Below are positions 54,490 through 64,000 of a stretch of DNA of 64,000 nt, piece after piece. Where the stretch lies: positions 68,602,719 to 68,666,718 of the forward strand of contig OZ038379.1 in NCBI GenBank assembly GCA_964036045.1, in the 5' to 3' direction. Origin of the DNA: Eutreptiella sp. 'Long Island Sound 2002'. Lineage: Eukaryota; Euglenozoa; Euglenophyceae; Eutreptiales; Eutreptiaceae. A program made the translations under genes and the position numbers. The notes under the pieces were generated by a model. The model did not search any database, was not told the origin of the DNA, and worked only from the letters and a program-made list of their open reading frames with translations. Position 1 is the first letter of the stretch. Each line of letters starts with the position of its first letter.

Positions 54490-55870
54490 GATGGGGTTCC
54501 GTCAAATATTTGGGGGGTCTACACCCCCAAAATATTTCACGGAACCACATCCGTGAAATATTTTGGGGGTGTAGACCCAGAAAATATTTGACAGATGGGG
54601 ATCCGCCAAATATTTGGGGGCTGCACACCCGAAAAATATTTGACGGATGGGGTTCCGTCGAATATTTGGGGGGTCTACACCCCCAAAATATTTGACGGAT
54701 GGGGTTCCGTCAAATATTTGGGGGCTGTACACCCCCAAAATATTTGACGGATGGGGTTCCGTCAAATATTTGGGGGCTGTACACCCCCAAAATATTTGAC
54801 GGATGGGGTTCCATCGAATATTTAGGGGGTCTACACCCCCAAAATATTTGACGGATGGGGTTCCGTCAAATATTTGGGGGCTGTACACCCCCAAAATATT
54901 TGACGGATGGGGTTCCGCCAAATATTTGGGGGCTGTACACCCCCAAAATATTTGACGGATGGTGTTCCGTCAAATATTTGGGGGGTCTACACCCCCAAAA
55001 TATTTGACGGATGGGGTTCCGCCAAATATTTGGGGGCTGTAGACCCCCAAAATATTTGACGGATGGGGTTCCGTCAAATATTTGGGGGCTGTACAACCCC
55101 AAAATATTTCACGGAACCACATCCATGAAATATTTTGGGGGTGTAGACCCCCAAAATATTTGACGGATGGGGTTCCGTCAAATATTTGGGGGGTCTACAC
55201 CCCCAAAATATTTGACGGATGGGGTTCCGTCAAATATTTTGGGGGTGTAGACCCCCAAAATATTTGACGGATGGGGTTCCGCCAAATATTTGGGGGCTGT
55301 ACACCCCCAAAATATTTGACGGATGGGGTTCCGCCAAATATTTGGGGGGTCGACACCCCCAAAATATTTGACGGATGGGGTTCCGTCAAATATTTGGGGG
55401 CTGTAGACCCCCCAAATGTTTCACGGAACCACATTCGTGAAATGTTTTGGGGGTGTAGACCCCCAATATATTTGACGGATGGGGTTCCGCCAAATATTTG
55501 GGGGCTGTACACCCCCAAAATATTTGACGGATGGGGTTCCGCCAAATATTTGGGGGGTCTACACCCCCAAAATATTTGACGGATGGGGTTCCGCCAAATA
55601 TTTGGGGGCTGTAGACCACCAAAATACTTGACGGATGGGGTTCCGTTAAATATTTGGGGGCTGTACACCCCCCAAAATATTTCACGGAACCACATCCGTG
55701 AAATGTTTTGGGGGTGTAGACCCCCAAAATATTTGACGGATGGGGTTCCGCCAAATATTTGGGGGCTGTACACCCCCAAAATATTTGACGGATGGGGTTC
55801 CGTCAAATATTTGGGGGGTCTACACCCCCAAAATATTTGACGAATGGGGTTCCGTCAAATATTTGGGGGC
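54490..55870. repeat. Higher-order repeat block, copy 1
   Basis: About 1.0 kb (54830-55870) recurs almost identically 2185 bp downstream, including rare variants such as TGACGGATGGTGTTCCG and CACCAAAATACTTGACGG. The preceding 54490-54700 also matches, at an offset of 2289 bp, meaning copy 1 has two extra units between. Confidence 0.85.
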
Positions 55871-56779
55871 TGTAGACCCCCAAAATATTTGACGGATGGG
55901 GTTCCGTCAAATATTTGGGGGCTGTACACCCCCAAAATATTTCACGGAACCACATCCGTGAAATATTTTGGGGGTGTAGACCTCCAAAATATTTGACGGA
56001 TGGGGTTCCGTCAAATATTTGGGGGCTGTAGACCCCCAAAATATTTGACGGATGGGGTTCCGTCAAATATTTGGGGGCTGTACACCCCCAAAATATTGCG
56101 TGGAACCACATCCGTGAAATATTTTGGGGGTGTAGACCCCCAAAATATTTGACAGATGGGGATCCGCCAAATATTTGGGGGCTGTACGACCCCAAAATAT
56201 TTGACGGATGGGGTTCCGTCGAATATTTGGGGGGTCTACACCCCCAAAATATTTGACGGATGGGGTTCCGTCAAATATTTGGGGGCTGTACACCCCCAAA
56301 ATATTTGACGGATGGGGTTCCGTCGAATATTTGGGGGGTCTACACCCCCAAAATATTTGACGGATGGGGTTCCGTCAAATATTTGGGGGCTGTACACCCC
56401 CAAAATATTTGACGGATGGGGTTCCGCCAAATATTTGGGGGCTGTACACCCCCAAAATATTTGACGGATGGGGTTCCGTCAAATATTTGGGGGGTCTACA
56501 CCCCCAAAATATTTGACGGATGGGGTTCCGCCAAATATTTGGGGGCTGTACACCCCCAAAATATTTGACGGATGGGGTTCCGTCAAATATTTGGGGGCTG
56601 TACACCCCCAAAATATTTCACGGAACCACATCCGTGAAATATTTTGGGGGTGTAGACCCCCAAAATATTTGACGGATGGGGTTCCGCCAAATATTTGGGG
56701 GCTGTACACCCCGAAAATATTTGACGGATGGGGTTCCGTCAAATATTTGGGGGGTCTACACCCCCAAAATATTTGACGG

Positions 56780-58055
56780 ATGGGGTTCCGTCAAATATTT
56801 GGGGGGTCTACACCCCCAAAATATTTCACGGAACCACATCCGTGAAATATTTTGGGGGTTTAGACCCAGAAAATATTTGACAGATGGGGATCCGCCAAAT
56901 ATTTGGGGGCTGCACACCCGAAAAATATTTGACGGATGGGGTTCCGTCGAATATTTGGGGGGTCTACACCCCCAAAATATTTGACGGATGGGGTTCCGTC
57001 GAATATTTGGGGGGTCTACACCCCCAAAATATTTGACGGATGGGGTTCCGTCAAATATTTGGGGGCTGTACACCCCCAAAATATTTGACGGATGGGGTTC
57101 CGCCAAATATTTGGGGGCTGTACACCCCCAAAATATTTGACGGATGGTGTTCCGTCAAATATTTGGGGGGTCTACACCCCCAAAATATTTGACGGATGGG
57201 GTTCCGCCAAATATTTGGGGGCTGTAGACCCCCAAAATATTTGACGGATGGGGTTCCGTCAAATATTTGGGGGCTGTACAACCCCAAAATATTTCACGGA
57301 ACCACATCCATGAAATATTTTGGGGGTGTAGACCCCCAAAATATTTGACGGATGGGGTTCCGTCAAATATTTGGGGGGTCTACACCCCCAAAATATTTGA
57401 CGGATGGGGTTCCGTCAAATATTTTGGGGGTGTAGACCCCCAAAATATTTGACGGATGGGGTTCCGCCAAATATTTGGGGGCTGTACACCCCCAAAATAT
57501 TTGACGGATGGGGTTCCGCCAAATATTTGGGGGGTCGACACCCCCAAAATATTTGACGGATGGGGTTCCGTCAAATATTTGGGGGCTGTAGACCCCCCAA
57601 ATGTTTCACGGAACCACATTCGTGAAATGTTTTGGGGGTGTAGACCCCCAATATATTTGACGGATGGGGTTCCGCCAAATATTTGGGGGCTGTACACCCC
57701 CAAAATATTTGACGGATGGGGTTCCGCCAAATATTTGGGGGGTCTACACCCCCAAAATATTTGACGGATGGGGTTCCGCCAAATATTTGGGGGCTGTAGA
57801 CCACCAAAATACTTGACGGATGGGGTTCCGTTAAATATTTGGGGGCTGTACACCCCCCAAAATATTTCACGGAACCACATCCGTGAAATGTTTTGGGGGT
57901 GTAGACCCCCAAAATATTTGACGGATGGGGTTCCGCCAAATATTTGGGGGCTGTACACCCCCAAAATATTTGACGGATGGGGTTCCGTCAAATATTTGGG
58001 GGGTCTACACCCCCAAAATATTTGACGAATGGGGTTCCGTCAAATATTTGGGGGC
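56780..58055. repeat. Higher-order repeat block, copy 2
   Basis: The downstream partner of 54490-55870. Shared rare variants make chance convergence of units very unlikely. It is a recent segmental duplication inside the satellite. Confidence 0.85.
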
Positions 58056-61000
58056 TGTACACCCCCAAAATATTTCACGGAACCACATCCGTGAAATATT
58101 TTGGGGGTGTAGACCTCCAAAATATTTGACGGATGGGGTTCCGTCAAATATTTGGGGGCTGTAGACCCCCAAAATATTTGACGGATGGGGTTCCGTCAAA
58201 TATTTGGGGGGTCTACACCCCCAAAATATTTGACGGATGGGGTTCCGCCAAATATTTGGGGGCTGTAGACCCCCAAAATATTTGACGGATGGGGTTCCGT
58301 CAAATATTTGGGGGCTGTACACCCCCAAAATATTTCACGGAACCACATCCGTGAAATATTTTGGGGGTGTAGACCCCCAAAATATTTGACGGATGGGGTT
58401 CCGCCAAATATTTGGGGGCTGTACGGCCCCAAAATATTTGACGGATGGGGTTCCGTCAAATATTTGGGGGGTCTACACCCCCAAAATATTTGACGGATGG
58501 GGTTCCGTCAAATATTTGGGGGGTCTACACCCCCAAAATATTTGACGGATGGGGTTCTGTCAAATATTTTGGGGGTGTAGACCCCGAAAATATTTGACGG
58601 ATGGGGTTCCGTCAAATATTTGGGGGCTGTACACCCCCAAAATATTTGACGGATGGGGTTCCGCCAAATATTTGGGGGGTCGACACCCCCAAAATATTTG
58701 ACGGATGGGGTTCCGTCAAAAATTTGGGGGCTGTAGACCCCCAAAATATTTGACGGAACCACATCCGTGAAATATTTTGGGGCTGTACACCCCCAAAATA
58801 TTTCACGGATGGGGTTCCGTCAAATATTTGGGGGCTGTACACCCCAAGATATTTGACGGATGGGGTTCCGTCAAATATTTGGGGGGTCTACACCCCCAAA
58901 ATATTTGACGGATGGGGTTCCGTCAAATATTTGGGGGCTGTACAACCCCCAAATATTTCACGGAACCACATTCGTGAAATGTTTTGGGGGCTGTACACCC
59001 CCAAAATATTTGACGGATGGGGTTCCGCCAAATATTTGGGGGCTGTACACCCCCAAAATATTTGACGGATGGGGTTCCGTCAAATATTTGGGGGCTGTAC
59101 ACCCCCAAAATATTTCACGGAACCACATCCGTGAAATATTTTGGGGGTGTAGACCTCCAAAATATTTGACGGATGGGGTTCCGTCAAATATTTGGGGGCT
59201 GTAGACCCCCAAAATATTTGACGGATGGGGTTCCGTCAAATATTTGGGGGCTGTACACCCCCAAAATATTGCGTGGAACCACATCCGTGAAATATTTTGG
59301 GGGTGTAGACCCCGAAAATATTTGACAGATGGGGATCCGCCAAATATTTGGGGGCTGTACACCCCCAAAATATTTGACGGATGGGGTTCCGTCGAATATT
59401 TGGGGGGTCTACACCCCCAAAATATTTGACGGATGGGGTTCCGTCAAATATTTGGGGGCTGTACACCCCCAAAATATTTGACGGATGGGGTTCCGTCGAA
59501 TATTTGGGGGGTCTACACCCCCAAAAATATTTGACGGATGGGGTTCCGTCAAATATTTGGGGGCTGTACACCCCCAAAATATTTGACGGATGGGGTTCCG
59601 CCAAATATTTGGGGGCTGTGCACCCCCAAAATATTTGACGGATGGGGTTCCGTCAAATATTTGGGGGGTCTACACCCCCAAAATATTTGACGGATGGGGC
59701 TCCGCCAAATATTTGGGGGCTGTAGACCCCCAAAATATTTGACGGATGGGGTTCCGTCAAATATTTGGGGGCTGTACACCCCCAAAAAATTTCACGGAAC
59801 CACATCCGTGAAATATTTTGGGGGTGTAGACCCCCAAAATATTTGACGGATGGGGTTCCGCCAAATATTTGGGGGCTCTACACCCCCAAAATATTTGACG
59901 GATGGGGTTCCGTCAAATATTTGGGGGGTCTACACCCCCAAAATATTTGACGGATGGGGTTCCGTCAAATATTTGGGGGGTCTACACCCCCAAAATATTT
60001 GACGGATGGGGTTCTGTCAAATATTTTGGGGGTGTAGACCCCCAAAATATTTGACGGATGGGGTTCCGCCAAATATTTGGGGGCTGTACACCCCCAAAAT
60101 ATTTGACGGATGGGGTTCCGCCAAATATTTGGGGGGTCGACACCCCCAAAATATTTGACGGATGGGGTTCCGTCAAAAATTTGGGGGCTGTAGACCCCCA
60201 AAATATTTGACGGAACCACATCCGTGAAATATTTTGGGGCTCTACACCCCCAAAATATTTCACGGATGGGGTTCCGTCAAATATTTGGGGGCTGTACACC
60301 CCAAGATATTTGACGGATGGGGTTCCGTCAAATATTTGGGGGGTCTACACCCCCAAAATATTTGACGGATGGGGTTCCGTCAAATATTTGGGGGCTGTAC
60401 ACCCCCCCAAATATTTCACGGAACCACATTCGTGAAATGTTTTGGGGGCTGTACACCCCCAAAATATTCGACGGATGGGGTTCCGCCAAATATTTGGGGG
60501 CTGTACACCCCCAAAATATTTGACGGATGGGGTTCCGTCAAATATTTGGGGGGTCTACACCCCCAAAATATTTGACGGATGGGGTTCCGCCAAATATTTG
60601 GGGGCTGTACACCCCCAAAATATTTGACGGATGGGGTTCCGTCAAATATTTGGGGGCTGTACACCCCGAAAGTATTTGACGGATGGGGTTCCGCCAAATA
60701 TTTGGGGGGTCTACACCCCCAAAAAAATTTGACGGATGGGGTTCCGCCAAATATTTGGGGGCTGTAGACCCCCAAAATATTTGACGGATGGGGTTCCGTC
60801 AAATATTTGGGGGCTGTACACCCCCAAAATATTTCACGGAACCACATCCGTGAAATATTTTGGGGGTGTAGACCCCCAAAATATTTGACGGATGGGGATC
60901 CGCCAAATATTTGGGGGCTGTACACCCCCAAAATATTCGACGGATGGGGTTCCGTCGAATATTTGGGGGGTCTACACCCCCAAAATATTTGACGGATGGG

Positions 61001-64000
61001 GTTCCGTCAAATATTTGGGGGGTCTACACCCCCAAAACATTTGACGGATGGGGTTCCGTCAAATATTTTGGGGGTGTAGACCCCCAAAATATTTGACGGA
61101 TGGGGTTCCGCCAAATATTTTGGGGCTGTACACCCCCAAAATATTTGACGGATGGGGTTCCGCCAAATATTTGGGGGGTCGACACCCCCAAAATATTTGA
61201 CGGATGGGGTTCCGTCAAATATTTGGGGGCTGTAGACCCCCAAAATATTTGACGGAACCACATCCGTGAAATATTTTGGGGGTGCAGACCCCCAAAATAT
61301 TTCACGGATGGGGTTCCGTCAAATATTTGGGGGCTGTACACCCCAAGATATTTGACGGATGGGGTTCCGTCAAATATTTGGGGGGTCTACACCCCCAAAA
61401 TATTTGACGGATGGGGTTCCGTCAAATATTTGGGGGCTGTACACCCCCCAAATATTTCACGGAACCACATTCGTGAAATGTTTTGGGGGCTGTACACCCC
61501 CAAAATATTTGACGGATGGGGTTCCGCCAAATATTTGGGGGCTGTACACCCCCAAAATATTTGACGGATGGGGTTCCATCAAATGTTTGGGGGGTCTACA
61601 CCCCCAAAATATTTGACGGATGGGGTTCCGCCAAATATTTGGGGGCTGTACACCCCCAAAATATTTGACGGATGGGGTTTCGTCAAATATTTGGGGGCTG
61701 TACACCCCCAAAATATTTGACGGATGGGGTTCCGCCAAATATTTGGGGGGTCTACACCCCCAAAATATTTGACGGATGGGGTTCCGCCAAATATTTGGGG
61801 GCTGTAGACCCCCAAAATATTTGACGGATGGGGTTCCGTCAAATATTTGGGGGCTGTACACCCCCAAAATATTTGACGGATGGGGTTCCGTCAAATATTC
61901 CGGGGCTGTACACCCCCAAAATATTTGACGGATGGGGTTCCGTCAAATATTTGGGGGGTCTACACCCCCAAAATATTTGACGGATGGGGTTCCGTCAAAT
62001 ATTTTGGGGGTGTACACCCCCAAAATATTTGACGGATGGGGTTCCGTCAAATATTTGGGGGCTGTACACCCCCAAAATATTTGACGGATGGGGTTCCGTC
62101 AAATATTTTTGGGGGTGTACACCCCCAAAATATTTGACGGATGGGGTTCCGTCAAATATTTGGGAGCTGTAGACCCCCAAAATATTTGACGGAATAGGGT
62201 TCCGTCAAATATTTGGGGGCTGTACACCCCCAAAATATTTCACGGAACCACATCCGTGAAACATTTTGGGGGTGTAGACCCCCAAAATATTTCACGGATG
62301 GGGTTCCGTCAAATATTTGGGGGCTGTACACCCCCAATATATTTGACGGATGGGGTTCCGTCAAATATTTGGGGGCTGTAGACCCCCAAAATATTTGACG
62401 GATGGGGTTCCGTCAAATATTTGGGGGCTGTACACCCCCAAAATATTTCACGGAACCACATCCGTGAAATATTTTGGGGGTGTAGCTCCCCAAAATATTT
62501 GACGGATGGGGTTCCGCCAAATATTTGGGGGCTGTACACCCCCAAAATATTTGACGGATGGTGTTCCGCCAAATATTTGGGGGCTGTACACCCCCAAAAT
62601 ATTTGACGGATGGGGTTCCGTCAAATATTTGGGGGCTGTACACCCCCAAAATATTTGACGGATGGGGTTCCGTCAAATATTTTGGGGGTGTAGACCCCCA
62701 AAATATTTGACGGATGGGGTTCCGCCAAATATTTGGGGGCTGTACACCCCCAAAATATTTGACGGATGGGGTTCCGCCAAATATTTAGGGGGTGTACACC
62801 CCCAAAATATTTGACGGATGGGGTTCCGTCAAATATTTGGGGGCTGTAGACCCCCAAAATATTTGACGGATGGGGTTCCGTCAAATATTTGGGGGCTGTA
62901 CACCCCCAAAAGATTTCACGGAACCACATCCGTGAAATATTTTGGGGGTGTAGACCCCCAAAATATTTCACGGATGGGGTTCCGTCAAATATTTGGGGGC
63001 TGTACACCCCCAAAACATTTGACGGATGGGGTTCCGTCAAATATTTGGGGGCTGTAGACCCCCAAAATATTTGACGGATGGGGTTCCGTCAAATATTTGT
63101 GGGCTGTACACCCCCAAAATATTTCACGGAACCACATCCGTCAAATATTTTGGGGGTGTAGACCCCCAAAATATTTGACGGATGGGGTTCCGCCAAATAT
63201 TTGGGGGCTGTACACCCCCAAAATATTTGACGGATGGGGTTCCGCCAAATATTTGGGGGTGTAGACCCCCAAAATATTTGACGGATGGGGTTCCGTCAAA
63301 TATTTGGGGGCTGTACACCGCCAAAATATTTGACGGATGGGGTTCCGCCAAATATTTGGGGGGTCTACACCCCCAAAATATTTGACGGATGGGGTTCCGT
63401 CAAATATTTGGGGGCTGTAGACCCCCAAAATATTTGACGGATGGGGTTCCGTCAAATATTTGGGGGCTGTACACCCCCAAAATATTTCACGGAACCACAT
63501 CCGTCAAATATTTTGGGGGTGTAGACCCCCAAAATATTTGACGGATGGGGTTCCGCCAAATATTTGGGGGCTGTACACCCCCAAAATATTTGACGGATGG
63601 GGTTCCGCGAAATATTTGGGGGTGTAGACCCCCAAAATATTTGACGGATGGGGTTCCGTCAAATATCTGGGGGCTGTACACCCCCAAAATATTTGACGGA
63701 TGGGGTTCCGCCAAATATTTGGGGGGTCTACACCCCCAAAATATTTGACGGATGGGGTTCCGTCAAATATTTGGGGGCTGTAGACCCCCAAAATATTTGA
63801 CGGATGGGGTTCCGTCAAATATTTGGGGGCTGTACAGCCCCAAAATATTTGACGGATGGGATTCCGCCAAATATTTGGGGGGTCTACACCCCCAAAATAT
63901 TTGACGAGTGGGTTCCGTCAAATATTTGGGGGCTGTAGACCCCCAAAATATTTGACGGATGGGGTTCCGTCAAAAATTTTGGGGGTCTACACCCCCAAAA

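Larger units (their letters stand above)
52796..64000. repeat. 52-bp palindromic satellite, ~215 units, runs off the window
   Basis: Each 52-bp unit holds two inverted repeats. One is CAAATATTTGACGGA - TGGGGT - TCCGTCAAATATTTG, a 15-bp perfect stem. The other is ATTTGGGGG - CTGTACA - CCCCCAAAAT or its GTGTAGA-loop variant. A second stem form, TTTCACGGA - ACCACA - TCCGTGAAA, appears every 4-8 units. Variants with TCCGCC break one pair. Overlapping open frames of 60-200 codons on both strands are repeat artefacts. Confidence 0.95.

Noticed and set aside
52822-63818. Many 60-203-codon frames on both strands in the 52-bp satellite
   Set aside because: They repeat with the satellite period and overlap on both strands. 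No start context or codon bias supports coding.
1-64000. Recent nonsense decay as the sole explanation for in-frame TAA/TAG
   Set aside because: Decay should also give TGA from CGA and TGG codons and many frameshifts. The 35515-37026 frame has eight TAR and neither. Not fully excluded, because two intact genes contain no UAR.

Overview
This window looks like nuclear DNA of a eukaryote, most likely a GC-rich, repeat-laden protist or alga. The evidence is short GT-AG introns (58-155 nt) in ordinary-looking coding sequence, no bacterial gene packing or ribosome binding sites, abundant satellites and several transposon-like genes. The species cannot be named from the sequence. No rRNA, tRNA or CRISPR array was recognised.

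The main result concerns the genetic code. Most convincing coding stretches are interrupted only by TAA and TAG, at places where the reading frame, the protein character and (where paralogs exist) the alignment continue smoothly. Where an end can be judged, it is usually TGA. The best case is a minus-strand frame at 35515-37026: 503 sense codons with three TAG, five TAA and no TGA before its terminal TGA. This fits a code in which UAA and UAG are sense codons (probably Gln, as in ciliates, some ulvophyte green algae and some metamonads). Two intact genes use CAA/CAG only, so the case is strong but not closed. CDS coordinates below allow for this.

Layout. 1-3794: four tandem 1.17-kb units. 3795-12760: dispersed and tandem repeats around minus-strand coding (4581-7030, 8083-9628) and a Ulp1-like cysteine-protease gene (10465-11560). 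12793-18812: minus-strand genes of unknown function, then a plus-strand gene. 18840-25000: a remnant of a gene-family tail on the plus strand, facing a five-exon minus-strand gene (20297-24979). Three of that gene's introns carry the same TTCTAG-type inverted-repeat element, like introners. 25187-31411: an element bounded by inverted repeats of about 350 bp. 31441-41538: two paralogs of an undescribed gene family (minus 31441-34070, plus 39959-41538), with a possible helicase gene between them. 43795-48360: four moderately AT-rich genes or gene fragments. 48627-64000: two abutting satellites, a 10-bp repeat (4.2 kb) and a 52-bp palindromic repeat (at least 11.2 kb, running off the window). The very long open frames inside these satellites are products of the repeat period, not genes.

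Many genes here resemble mobile-element cargo: a Ulp1-like protease, a possible Pif1-like helicase, transposase-like proteins, and multiple partly decayed copies on both strands. Frame breaks cluster at runs of seven or more C or G, so some may be assembly errors rather than real mutations.
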